Made by a program: the position numbers and the translations under genes. The notes under the pieces are model-generated. The model saw nothing but the letters and a program-made list of their open reading frames with translations. It did not search any database and was not told the DNA's origin. Below are positions 43,656-55,441 of a stretch of DNA of 64,000 nucleotides, piece after piece; positions within the stretch are counted from its first letter, which is position 1, and every line of letters starts with the position of its first letter. The DNA lies in NCBI GenBank assembly GCA_032622095.1, contig CP136062.1:9513710-9577709 (forward strand), written 5' to 3'. This stretch comes from Siphonodentalium dalli. Lineage: Eukaryota > Mollusca > Scaphopoda > Gadilida > Siphonodentaliidae.

Positions 43656-46240
43656 ACGAAAATTGCATTGGCTAAGCACTGTACACAATATTGGCATTAT
43701 TATTTCCCCGACGCAAATCTGAATACGCTGGTCGTGATGCTCGTCTGTTATAGTTTCTATATGTGGTTGTTTGGGTAGCCTTTATTGTCGCGTTGGGCGA
43801 CTTCTTTTTGCAAGAATACCGGTGTTCTGCTTAATAAGTACGTCCTGCCAGATAAGTCAATATTTCTAATAATAGTAACGTGGATGTATAGCCCCGCCCT
43901 CGGAGAAATATCGCTGCAATTACGACATGGTCGTTTGGCGTTGCCTAGTCAATAAATGTGTAGTGTATGACGTATTACGCACACGATATCGAAAAAATGC
44001 TTCCGTGATCTGATTTTTGAAACGTTTTTACGCGAATAAAGGTTTAAAATCAACTCCCCGGGCAAATTTCTTCGTATTGGGGACAGGGAATGTGTTTATA
44101 CATATGGCATCGCTGTTGATAAGAATAAATTCACATTTATGCAGTGACTAGACCTATATACCTAACTTATGATGTCGATTAATAAATATGGCCCATCGAT
44201 TGCTAATTATGGCAAAATAATTAAATGCTTCTGAGAATTTAGCATTGAATGAGAAAACAAAGGTTATTACCCCCGCCCCGCCCCCACACACCATTGTTGA
44301 TAACTAGGCCTACTGTATTTTTGGCTCTATTACTTTCTTTGAATGGTCGTAGCCTATAGGCTACAGGCTATATTATCACGATAACCCATTCGGTGGCTAC
44401 ATGCATCACAATGAATGTGCATTGATACACGGGAAGAATCACACCAAGTTTTGAATACGTTACTAAAATGCTTTAACAAATTCGTAACAATGGATTGGTC
44501 AAGTACGCTTGTATTAAAGATCCTCCAGGGTTTTATACCGCGCGCTCTGTAGTCTATTAAATATACTACAATCCACGGTCAGACCACGGACACATGCGAA
44601 TTTAACTAAATCAACCACAACATAATCACAAACTTTGAGTTGGTGGTTATATACTGATGCTGCTCGTAGTCATAGATGAGAGCACACATTATATCAATAT
44701 ATAGTGTACTATATTTGCATTCTTGGCAGCTATAGTGTAAACCATCGATCGAATCTCCAATAAAGAGCAACCGAGGCAACATCGTGCGGAAAAAGTCACT
44801 CAAACCATGTTCGGTAGCATGCCTACACCTATAGGCCTATATGTATGGATCCCATGCAAAATGTCCCCTATACATTTCGTTAACTCCGTGTTTGTGTGAC
44901 TGTCTGCTGTGACGGGTGGTTAAGCGTGCCTGTATATATAGGCCTTCGCATCCACAAATCCCAGTCTATATATATAGGCTGTATATATACTGTATCGGAG
45001 AAATAGTGACACGGACTCATTATAGGAATTGATAAGTTGTAGGCCTATACATCGTTGGGTGGATAAACTATATACGTATATGTCTGAGCTAGGGATGAAC
45101 CATTTATATCAGAATCGCGATAAAGGTTATACGGTGAGCAAACTTATATTTAAAACATATTTAGGCCCTACATGAACGTGTCTAGAATGGTTCCGTTTTG
45201 GTGCAAAACTTGTGAATTTCTAAATGCACCACCTTTGATCGAACCAAAATAATTCTCAAAATTGAAGAAAGTCTATATAATTGCACCATGCTATGGCCAC
45301 ATATTGGAAATTTATAATCGCTAACTGCACACAAACCTATCAGTGTATTGGACTTCAAAGTTCAAACTGTTTTTTTTTACCAAAGTGGGAAGGGGAGACA
45401 CCACGACCCCGTCCCGTGTCAACGCGTCCGTGCATATATATAACTGATATCGTCAATGTTACTGCATTTTCTCCCCCGCCGCATGCAGCACAAGTTACAT
45501 GGGGAGGGGGGCTCTGTGCTAAATTAATTACTGTATGTTCAACTCAATTGCAGAACATTCTGCAAATAAAATATTGTTTGTATGAATTTATGCGTGGGAA
45601 AACGAAATACCATTTACGAAAGTAAGTTCTATATGCATTTCTATACCCCCCCCCCCCCCCATTTCCACAGAAGAATGCCCATTGCATCAATTTCGAGTAG
45701 TGGTTTGGACGACCCAAGTTCGTCAGTTCTATGTTCTTGTTGTTTTACCAAGAACTCAACGAACCAACAATCGAGTATTCAATAAAAGAGAATTAAGTGC
45801 GAGTTTACACACTGTCGAATTATATATATCGATTGCTCGATAATAAATTACTAACGCAAGCGCGATTGGCTTAACATATACTCAAATTAAACAGCAGGGG
45901 TTAGTACCATGCCTCTTGGAAACTAGTGACACAAGATTATTTACTGCAGATGTCATCACTTCCTAAAGAAATGAACTGGAAAATATTTCATTTGACTATA
46001 CTTAGTTAATATAAGTGAGCAATTACTGGTAGCGTGATAAAAAAAATCCCAGACAAAAGAATTTTGCTAATATAAAATATTATCACCTGATCGCATGTTT
46101 AGGCCTATGTCAGAGATAAGCACCTTGAAATTGGAGACTGCTACTTTGGGTACAAAGTTTCAGTTTTCTTTAGTAAAATTATCTAACTCAATTTAGAACT
46201 CTGACATATATTAATAAAAACTGTTTGGCTGGACCATTGG
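43656..46240. other. No gene recognised
   Basis: Long AT-rich stretch. It includes a poly(C) run at 45643-45660 and (TA)-like tracts near 44690 and 44965. A 114-codon frame at 45281-45625 has no domain character and contains low-complexity DNA; I do not call it. Confidence 0.4.
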
Positions 46241-46244
46241 TGCT

Positions 46245-46975
46245 AAAAAATGTACACATGGGTAAATTGACCCGGGGAGTGTCATGGGATTGGTGCCATT
46301 GACATCAGATGTCTTAAAAAGACAATAATAATTAATTATACACCCAAAATGGTCGGAATTTTGTAATAAAGATTGCTTCGCATGGGTCAATTGACACGAA
46401 TATTGTCACGAGATAGGTGTTGTTAACATCTGATTCAGACGACTTAAAGGGGCATAAACAATTCTAATTTAAAAAATGAATCATATACACAAAATGGTTA
46501 GACTCTGGTCGCTGGAAATTGGTATACAGGGGTAAATTGACCCGGGCAAACTTAAAGGGGAACTTATAGATTATATTATAGAGATGAGCAATTCTTATCA
46601 GCTTAAACGATATGTAGTAAAATTGGTACACATGGGATCCCATGACTAGGGGAATGTCATGGGATTGGCGCCTTGGACATCAGATGACATAAAGGGGGGT
46701 TTGTAAAATATGTTAACATAGCTTATCAATTAAAAGCATTTATCATCTCAGAAGATATATGGGAAAATTGGCACACATGGGAGTGTCATGGGATAGGTGC
46801 CGTTGACATCAGATGACTTAAAGAAGTACTAGTAATTAGCAATAAAGAGCGTTTATTATCAACTTAAAAGTAGAGGTAACTTTATCCAGAGTTTCATGCA
46901 ATATATATGTGATGCTTATCTCAGGTGACTAATAAATAGTTTAAATGACTGGAGGGGGCACTAATAATGTGTTCA
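46245..46975. repeat. Degenerate tandem repeat, about 130-150-bp units
   Basis: Five diverged units: TACACATGGGTAAATTGACC, TGTCATGGGATTGGTGCC, GACATCAGATG.CTTAAA and ACTAATAATTA lines repeat in order near 46250, 46385, 46530, 46630 and 46770. Same family at 6895-7115. Confidence 0.7.
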
Positions 46976-48182
46976 TTCTTTACCTGAGCAATGCCAGGTA
47001 CTCTATCTAGTAATTGATATAGATATGATGGACTTATTTTTTGTATGGTGGAATGATTAGGTCCCGCGCTGACAGCACCCCTCCTCCCGTGCAAGTTTCC
47101 TCACCAAGCAGGTACTCACTGTCTGATGGCTCCATATTCATATTTTAAAATCACCTCCATATCACCTTATTGTGAAGTGCATCATTGATCTACCATTTAG
47201 TAAAGGTATCCCACAAATTTGTCATAAATGTACTTCAAAGCTTCAAATATATTACTGTATGCAGACATCTATCCAATAATTGGAGATCCTAACACAGGCT
47301 TGTCTTTCAACACACAATTGATACAAACACTTGCCATTCAAGGCACATATCTAAATTATTGTTCCTTCAATACATTGAAACTCCACAAGTACTACAGGGC
47401 ATCAGATGAATATTTAAACTAAACTGTTTAAAAAATGGAAAGATTCTTTGCAAACTTCAAGCTTCTGTTGGCCCATCAGAGGAGATACTGTAGGGAATCT
47501 TTTTGAACAAACCACTTTGATTTGAAATGGAAGTGCGCGACTAAAATATTGTAATCTGTGGGTAACATCAGGTGTGGTTTCTTCACTGCTTCAAGATTGC
47601 TGACTAATATTGATTTGAATTTATAGATATTGGGATGAAATATCTCCAAATATTGACAGTAGAATTCTTGTCTATAGGCTCTATAAAAGCTGGTAATTTA
47701 GTGACACAGCTGGGGGATAATACAAATGGAAACACTTTAGAAATGACTTATTGAAAGATGCAATTGCCCACATGCCTGTAAATATATTCATTATTGACTG
47801 AATGTAATGCAGAACCGCATGCACTGTATCTGTAATTGATAAACATCTTGCAATGGTTATTTCATTTATAACACTGGTTATACATGTTGGTATATCTTAA
47901 AAGGATAAGATATAAAAATGTCGTTTCATCTGACTGATAGAGGCAATATTATTTTCATCTCATGCATCCATGAAATGTTGGAAGGTCTTCTCCCCAACTT
48001 GTTTTCAGAGGCCATATATCCAGGACAATGGAGAGAGAGAGAAAGATAAATACTGTCAAACTATTTATTCAAATTCGGGAAAAGTCTATAACAACAATAT
48101 CTAATATGTGCTCTATAGTAGTACATACATGTATATATTAAAGTATGGAGCTTCAAAGATAAAATGAGAGTTGCACAAAATA
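46976..48182. other. No feature recognised
   Basis: AT-rich DNA with no coding frame above 64 codons. Confidence 0.35.
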
Positions 48183-48358
48183 TTGTATTTAAGAAATGAA
48201 TGTAGTCAGTGTGCATGTGTTATTGAGGGACACGGCGCTGTGGTCGTTTGGGGACATTGTGTAAAGCGGTTGACACTAAATGTGCCCCAACAACCTATGT
48301 GCAGTATCTCTCAATAACACACACGCATAAACCCACTGCATTCATTTCTGTATTTATA
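48183..48358. mobile_element. 176-bp hairpin (MITE-like) element
   Basis: Arms AAGAAATGAATG.AGT..GTG.ATGTGTTATTGAG and the complement of CTCAATAACACACACGCATA..ACT.CATTCATTTCT pair over about 45 bp. Inside, TGGGGACATT pairs with AATGTGCCCCA. Confidence 0.8.
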
Positions 48359-48384
48359 TAGCTTTTTTATTGTTTATTCCCATT

Positions 48385-49300
48385 AACAAGACAGCAATGA
48401 CTGTGGGTCGCTCACCAGACTTTAAAGACTGAGACTCTGAAGACTACAAGGGTCAGCACGTGACAATATCACTTAAGACAAGTAGTTCTAAACAGGGACA
48501 TAGCTGGAGGTTCTCAGATGAGCAAGGCTCGTCAAATGAAATTTCTAATTGCACACCACTGACAAATCTCCAATCTCTTACCCTTTAAAGAAAACAACCA
48601 TACCACAGTACTAAGTTCACAAAAATCCTTTTGCACATCCCTCTTAGATTGAATTTTACAACTGGTACCAGTACTTCAAGCTCTCAAACGTTTGAAAATT
48701 ACAAACCAAAAAAGTTAAAATTTGTGGCCAGTTTGGTCCAACAGTTTAACCTGAAGTAGGAACATATGGACTGTTGGTTTAAAAACATACATGAGGGAAA
48801 AACAAACCAAACTATGAGAACAATTCTAACCTATTTTTTATGTGAACATCTAATCTACAACTAATGTTGTACCAGGCATGAAATTTTCAACTGTTTAAAT
48901 TTTGATCAAATAGGGGGTCAAAACTCCACCGCTCTACACTCCTTCCCCGTTGGCTCCAACATTGCCCCCACCCAGGCTTCCTAGAAATCAATATTATTAT
49001 ACCAGTACCAAACAGGATAGAGGAGAGTTAAATCTCTTATCTCTGCCCCTATTAGAACAAATGTGAATCCCCATCTATGAGATCCATTCATCTAGTAATA
49101 TCAATACACCCCAACTATCCAATAGGGTATGATTTCACCTGGATGAGTGGTGGTTAACAAAATAATATTGGGACAGCCAAGTCTGTATTTAGAGTGTCTG
49201 ACCTCTGCAGAATGAGGTCCACAAAAGGTGAATTTAATGACACTATTCCCCAAGGTGGAATAGCACAAGGTATTCACTCTCTGGGGACCTCATTTCCTAA
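48385..49300. repeat. Dispersed repeat shared with 38045-39535
   Basis: AACAAGACAGCAATGACTGT, GTCGCTCACCAGACT, GAGACTCTGAAGAC, AGTAGTTCTAAACAGG and the solo hairpin 49203-49295 (GCAGAATGAGGTCCACAAAA with its complement) repeat the order seen at 38045-40230. Confidence 0.7.
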
Positions 49301-49985
49301 CGAGAGGCCATCACGATCGACAGATGTTTAACCCATACCTTGGCGATAGCGATTAGCTATAACTGATAATTGGTCTAAGATATGATCACAGTAATACATA
49401 CATGTATATCAGTACTTAAACTTAAAATCAAAAGCTCAAATAATTTGTCTTAAGAAGGGGTTAAAGTATTTGGGGTGGGGGAAGGAGTCGATTTAAATCT
49501 CATAACTCTGTCCCTATTCACACAATGACCTCTCACTGTGAGATCCAATGGTTTAGCCATTAATAAATTTGACAGATAGGATAAACAATTATCCAGCCAG
49601 CAGGTTGTTTGTCTTTACCTTCATACAACCACCCCCTAGAGCTTTGTAACATATGTCACCACTCAATTAATAACAGATTTCGCTTTGAATGACATCTATT
49701 AAAGGTACTCTCATATACTCTGGATATTGGATGTTCACATGGCAATTTATTGCTATCATTATATTACATGCAACTATTGCAATAAAATCTTCATATCTTC
49801 AAATAAGGACATCACACCTAATTAATGGTATACAACTAAAACAAATTAGTGTCAATGAAATTATTTTTTTTAATTAAATATTTTTTTTATTATTTAATAT
49901 AAAAGTTTTTTAATATTTTGTGCGTGTTAAATTGAGCGAGGAAATTCAATCTAAAAAAAAAATTTAAATTAAAAAAAAAGAAGAA
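49301..49985. other. No gene recognised
   Basis: AT-rich. A 62-codon hydrophobic frame at 49689-49877 (SGYWMFTWQFIAIIILHATI) would give one membrane segment, but has no start context or homology I can name. Confidence 0.35.
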
Positions 49986-49989
49986 AAAA

Positions 49990-50345
49990 AGGGGTCATAA
50001 CTCCTTTAAAATAAATCGGATCAAACCCAAATTCGAACTTGATCTGTATTTTGGGCTGATAATCTCGCATACCAAATTTCGTGTCAATCAGATGAAATTG
50101 TTTTTGAGTTATGGCAGCATGTGTAAATTATAAGTAAAAAAGGGCCATAACCAGCCAAAACTGTAAAAAAAAAAAAAACTCGATTCAAACCCATATTCGA
50201 ACTCGAACTGTATTTTGGGCTGAGAAACCTGTATACAAAATTTGGTTCCGATCAAATAGAAAATGTTCGAGTTATCGCATTATGCCTAAAGTGTCTACGG
50301 ACGGACAGACAGATGGATGTACAGATGAACGATGTGTACCATACT
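49990..50345 (+). repeat. Dispersed repeat of the 'ATCAAACCCATATTCGAAC' family
   Basis: Two units of CGGATCAAACCCAAATTCGA, TGATCTGTATTTTGGGCTGA and ATACCAAATTTCGTGTCAAT, then AAAGTGTCTACGGACGGACA and TACTGTGGTATAGGTACACA. Same end (AAAGTGTCTACAGACAGAC .. TATGGTATGGGTAAACAT) at 54046-54135. Confidence 0.8.
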
Positions 50346-50759
50346 GTGGTATAGGTACACATAAAAAGTTTTATCTCTTGCAGAGTACAAGAAAAATGTA
50401 TCAAAGTTCAAACCTGTTGTGCCTCTTTAATATTTCTATTCACATTTGTAATCAATTGAAATCAATGTCGAAAAAGCTTTCCATTAATATATAAATAAAA
50501 CAAACTAGACCTACAGTTCTAAAAGTGTTTTGAATAATTATTTTGTTCTCATAGACTGATACAGAGCTCTCAAGTTGTCTTCCCAAGCAACCAACAAATC
50601 TACTAAACACAATCACATTATTAACCTCCAATAGTAATGCTATTAAACAATAAAACCAGATTATATTTTCCTTTAAGACGAAATTTAAATAACCATGCAT
50701 ATAAAATATAAAAGCATAAACATTCCATCTATGATATCTCATCATATGGCCAACACATC

Positions 50760-52170
50760 TGCTAGCAGTTAATGGACCTATCCCTACGTCCCGCCCACCT
50801 TTAGACTGCATGGTTACTGTTACTATGCACCACAAGCCATCTCACTTCCGATATCTCTTCAGTGCTAAAATAGCTTCCGATGAGAAAGGACTGTGTTGTT
50901 AAACGCCATGTAACACGATAATATAGGTCCCTTCTGAATATCACGATTTTCAAGATACCTTTGTGTGTATATATGCAACATGTAAAAGTGACTGTCATTA
51001 GATATAAACAAAAATAGAACCAGTTTTTAAACAAAAAACAGGTGTGATTGTTAGGCCACTTCCGATTAACAACAAAGATAGATGTTTAGGCATACGTTGA
51101 ATCAAACGGTGTAAATGAAGCCATTATGAAACTTCAATATCAAATAACAAATTTACTATCGAAGCTATGCTAATGGTTCACACCTTGATGCAATAAACCA
51201 AACGTAGGTGTACATGTGGTAATTAATCTATAATCCCTCTTTTGTCGAAATAAATATAACGATATCAGATTACCATACACGAGCGTCCTGAATGAACCCT
51301 GGTGCCATCAGGCCGAATGCAACGGATTATCAAATAATGGCCTTTTAAAATTGCACATCCTATTTTCCCGTAAATAATGTACATTAAAGAAAATGCCCAC
51401 TATCATGGAGTCAGTTGCATGTTGCCATGTCGAGGCAACAAATGGCACAAAGTGAACTTGTTCGGTGAAGGTTGCGTGTATACACTGCGAAGCACGTGCA
51501 ATGTGTGAAATTTCGTGTAATTCTTTTGGAAAACATCTGTTGATTCTCATTTACACGTACATTGTCGGAGGAAGCTTTAGATTCTCAAATGGATTCAGTA
51601 AGATCGACGTTCGCACGAGCTCCTACAGGTTAGTGCAAATAGCAGACAGTCGAACTCAATATTACCACGATGTTATAACAGCAACAAATGTATACATTTA
51701 TAACGAAAAACACTTCACATAAAACACATACTCGCGGCACAATTAATATTCATAACGCATCACCGATCGGGACTACTATTTCCACATTTTAGTCTGAAAT
51801 CTGTTATATATAAATATTGAAATTTAAATAACACTAGGATGCGAGTGTGGTCGGTGGCATTGTTTAATCCAGCCTAAAGAGATGTCATAGTTACTTTTTT
51901 TTATTTAGGAAACCGAACTAAAACATGTATAAATATCGTTCGTCAATTGGACATGTTCCACATGCACATATCAACACCATTGTAGCTTTTTAAGATATAT
52001 TTTGCTCCCGTGTTCGTAAATTCCCTATAGCTTACAACTGTAGTTAGGGACTGGCTTGTGGTGCGATTCATATCACTAGGCAGACCTATGTCGCTTCCGG
52101 GTTTAAGCTATCGGCTCATTGGCTACAATTGAAATTGGGGCGGTACCTACGGATAGGTCCATTAACTCAA
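50760..52170. repeat. Inverted repeat, arms about 70-110 bp, 1.4 kb apart
   Basis: AGTTAATGGACCTATCC at 50768 is complemented by GGATAGGTCCATTAACT at 52151. Both are followed inward by a GGGCGG-type box, then GCACCACAAGCCA (50826) and TGGCTTGTGGTGC (52050). The arms are diverged and the inner 1.2 kb shows no coding frame. It is either a decayed element with terminal inverted repeats or an inverted duplication. Confidence 0.6.
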
Positions 52171-52750
52171 TGCAAGAGAGAGTCATTGTCACTTGATTGT
52201 TGCTCAATGTGAGAAGACAACTTCATGGCATTGTAAACCTGATTTATTAGATTCTACTTGGACAGTGCAAACTGTGTATCTTTGATATATTTTAGAGATG
52301 AATAAAATAATAAAAGGGTCATAAGGCCAGACTTTTTTAATTAAATGGTTTACGGATTTTTTGGACCTTGTTTGGGTAGGGTCGGGAGGGAAAAAAATAA
52401 ACATAAAATTGATCGAGTCAATTTTTTTTTTGGACGTTCGTTAAGGTGACACTGGTAGAACAGTTTTCTTGAATGTATCTGCTAAATATTACTGCATTAA
52501 TATCAGCATATCCATATATTAATAGTATTATTAAAGGTTCATAATTATAGATGGTTCCAGTATGTACTTTTATTAAATAGGTAAAGATATGGAAAATCCA
52601 TTCAATAGTATACATGAATGGGTTTCGATATCATACTTTTATATATATTGATATTATAATTTATAAACTTGATACCTGATGACGAGTAGACACTAACACA
52701 CACTTGGTGCCCATTTAATTAAGTTATTTGTAGTGCAGATGTTCATATAA
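52171..52750. other. No feature recognised
   Basis: AT-rich. If the exon at 52988-53350 is real this lies in its first intron. Confidence 0.35.
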
Positions 52751-52751
52751 T

Positions 52752-52794
52752 AAGTCCAACAAACAGCCAAATACTAAGGCTGTTTGTTGGACTT
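52752..52794. repeat. Perfect 17-bp stem hairpin
   Basis: AAGTCCAACAAACAGCC, a 9-nt loop, then GGCTGTTTGTTGGACTT followed by TTT. It lies about 190 bp downstream of the candidate exon's end on the minus strand. It resembles a minimal fold-back element; a small-RNA precursor is possible but nothing supports one directly. Confidence 0.85.
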
Positions 52795-52987
52795 TTTATC
52801 TACATCCAAACAAATGACTTTGAATAATTGGATATTTAAAAGGCATATTTTCTGGAGTCGGTCAGTCATTAATATGTGCAGATCTACCCGACCACAGTTG
52901 CTGGAGTTTCTGACTGAAAATGAGCTTTTCTGACAAAATGCAGTGATAATGATATATAACAATATTATAATGACAAGTAGTGTAAAC

Positions 52988-53350
52988 ATTTTTATTGATC
53001 GACATCAAGACATCGGTGATCGTTCTGGTAACCGGGCTTGGATCGTTTATCGCTTCCGTGACTGTTTGTACTGGTTCTTTTTCACGCAACACAAAGTACT
53101 TGAGCTCGAAAGTTTGAAGTTGTTGCGTCGGAAAGTCCACGGCCAATAACATTCCAGAAGAATCTTTGACATTTGACTTGTCAGGATCATGAGTAAATCC
53201 CAGTATACTATCTTCCTTCACTGTTCGTTCTATAAAGTTACGTTTAATAGTCTCCCCGATTGTCTCCGAACTTGCCTGCACAGTTTTTTTGATTAACGAT
53301 CCGTCTCCGCATTTAAGCAGAATTGCGAACCACATCGTAGCAGACGCCAT
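52988..53350 (-). CDS. Candidate first coding exon of an unidentified host gene
   Basis: The start is AAAATGGCGTCTGC at 53350, a good initiation context that also resembles the YY1-type ATGGCG element common at metazoan start codons. A CACGTG box lies about 40 bp upstream. The frame reads MASATMWFAILLKCGDGSLI, a hydrophobic-then-charged opening, followed by a balanced sequence without low complexity (for example SSGMLLAVDFPTQQLQTFEL and KYFVLREKEPVQTVTEA) to about residue 121. Past that point the frame turns Tyr/His/Ile-rich and looks intronic. I place a tentative donor at AAAAAT|GTTTAC (52987), which would be phase 0; the donor is weak, and one at CA|GTACAA further upstream is possible. No domain is recognised; residues 7-90 could be a small alpha/beta fold such as a ubiquitin-like domain, but that is a guess from pattern. 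No second exon is found in the window. Confidence 0.55.
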
Positions 53351-53440
53351 TTTACACCGTGCATATTTGTAAACACGTGCTTTGTTCCCGATTGAAGCGC
53401 CACCACACGGATAGTTTAAATACGTCGACCGGGAAATCCA
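53351..53440 (-). promoter_or_regulatory. Possible promoter of the candidate exon
   Basis: Just upstream (minus strand) is locally GC- and CpG-richer DNA with GGTCGACGTATTTAAA, GTGGTGGCGCTTC and GCACGTGTTT. A TATTTAAA-like box lies about 75 bp from the ATG. Suggestive only. Confidence 0.35.
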
Positions 53441-53629
53441 TAGTCTGTATCAGATTTATAGAGTAGATAATTCGAGTTGCCAATGCTTCCAGTCGTTGAA
53501 CGAAATTACAGTCGCCGGGGAGAATAATAAAAAAAAATAATTAACTGATTTTCCCCCCTGTCGGGGCTGCAAAAACAGGGTCGGCGATTCCGTAAACCAT
53601 TTAATAAAAAAAGGGTGGCCTAACGCCCG

Positions 53630-54135
53630 CCTTAAATAATATCGAATCAAACCCATATTCGAACGTGATCTGTATTTTGAGTTGAGAAACTCACATACAA
53701 AATTTGGTTTCTATCAGTTGAAAAATGGTTGATTTATCGAAGCATGCATGAATTCTATGTCAAAGGGCCATAACTCCATTAAAAAATATCGGATCAAACC
53801 CATATTCAAACTTGATATGTATTTTGGGCTAAGAAACTCGCATACCAGATTTGGTGACGGTCAGATAATTTTTTTTGAGTTGTGGCAGCATGCATGAATT
53901 CTAAGTCGAAAAAGGGCTAAAATTCCATAACAAAAATTGGATCAAACCCATATTCGAACTTGATCTGTATTTGGTGCTGAGAAATTCATATACAAAATTT
54001 GGTTCTGATCAAATAGAAAATATTTCAGTTATCGCACCATGCGTAAAGTGTCTACAGACAGACGACGGACTAATGACGAGTGGTCAATCCGGACAATGAC
54101 ACTATGTTTACCAAACTATGGTATGGGTAAACATA
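53630..54135 (+). repeat. Dispersed repeat of the 'ATCAAACCCATATTCGAAC' family, three units
   Basis: Units at about 53642, 53790 and 53938, each with GATCAAACCCATATTC.AAC, TTGATCTGTATTT.G.GCTGA and ATACCAAATTTGGT. Ends with a short GACAGACGACGGAC tract. Confidence 0.85.
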
Positions 54136-54149
54136 ATATAAGTGTCAGT

Positions 54150-54772
54150 GACACTGTAGCTCAACTTAGGTAGGGGAATATTTTAATGGTTGACAGTAAA
54201 TGGAGGAATAGGAAAGGTGCTAATTGAAATGTCTAACCTAGCTGTGCCAAAGGATTTAGTCATGCAAAGAGTAAAATCCAAGATGGCCACCAGCGGCCAT
54301 GTTTTTTGGCCAAATGTCCCCAAAATAACTCGTTCCCGTCTACATGTCATTGTTGACATCTATGACAAATTTCATGAAGATCCGACTAAAGCTACGATCT
54401 GCAGCCCGCGCCAAAGGATTCAGTCATGCGAAGAGTAAAATCCAAAATGGCTGCTGGCGGCCATGTTGTTTGACAGAAAGACCCCAAAATGACTCGTTCC
54501 CATCTACATGTCAATATTAACATCCATGACAAATTTCATAAATGGATTTAATTTTGAAATTCAAGATGGCCACCAGCGGCCATGTTTTTTGGCCGAATGA
54601 CCCCAAAATGACTCGTTCTCATCTACATGTCAACATTCATGACAAATTTCATAAAGATCAGACCAAAGGTACGACCTGTAGCCCGCGCCAAAGGAAATTG
54701 TTGACAGACACACAGACGACGGATGCCAACTCATGGCAATAGCTCAAACTTACAAAGTAAGTTGAGCTAAAA
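54150..54772 (+). repeat. Dispersed repeat with TAGCTCAACTTA ends, copy 1
   Basis: Begins GTGTCAGTGACACTGTAGCT and CAACTTAGGTAGG; ends AAGTAAGTTGAGCTAAAA, so the ends form a short inverted repeat (TAGCTCAACTTA). Inside, AAAATCCAAGATGGCCACCA and GCGGCCATGTTTTTTGGCC recur three times, each with CCCAAAATGACTCGTTCCCA and CATCTACATGTCA. Confidence 0.8.
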
Positions 54773-55003
54773 ATGACCCTATTTGAACAAATCTGAACCC
54801 GGTCACACAAGGCCCATCCATACCGAATATAATTTAATTTCATTAAAGATTAAAGTTTCATAACTCTGCCGATGTTATAATGGTTTCACCATTTTCAAAT
54901 TTTATAACATGTTTAAAAAAAAAATCTGTTTGTTAAATTGAGCAAGGTGAAAATTCCAAAAATAATTAATTAAAAGTTTTTTTTTTTTTTTTTTTTAGTT
55001 ATG

Positions 55004-55360
55004 TCACTGGCTCCGTCAACATTTGACCCAGTGACCTCATTTGAACTAATCTGAATCACCGTCCCCCAAGGACCCTTTGTACCAAATATGAACCCATTCG
55101 CCCCAATAAAATTTGAGAAGTAGTCATTTTTAAAATTACTATGGTGGAAAAGAGTTATGGTCCTAGCTTTGCAACTATTTGACCGGGTGACCTCATTTGA
55201 ACAAACCTGAATGTGATTCACATAGGGAACATTCACACCAAATATGAACCCATTCTGTCTTACGGTTCTGGATGAGAAGATGATTCTTGACGGACGGACG
55301 GACAAGGAGTGATGATTATAGCTCCACCGGAAACTTCGTTTCAGGTGAGCTAAAAAGCTG
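55004..55360 (+). repeat. Dispersed repeat ending GGTGAGCTAAAA
   Basis: Same family as 41215-41765: ACATTTGACCCAGTGACCTC, ATTTGAACTAATCTGAATCA, CACCAAATATGAACCCATTC, a GACGGACGGACGG tract and CTCCACCGGAAACTTCGTTT. Two units. A poly(T) run of about 19 precedes it (54980-54998). Confidence 0.85.
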
Positions 55361-55441
55361 AAAGTATTTATTTTCATAAAATCTGCTGAGTATTTTTAAC
55401 CCACACAGAACCAAGTCGGTCCAATAATAGCTTGAGTTTCA

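Noticed and set aside
45281-45625. 114-codon plus-strand frame
   Set aside because: It crosses a poly(T) run and TATATATAA text and shows no domain or start context.
50452-51034. Two overlapping minus-strand frames of 127 and 77 codons
   Set aside because: They overlap one arm of an inverted repeat, are rich in Tyr, Phe and Ile as expected from AT-rich DNA, and show no recognisable domain.
52752-52800. Stem-loop plus T run as a transcription terminator
   Set aside because: Looks like a bacterial intrinsic terminator, but the window is clearly eukaryotic.
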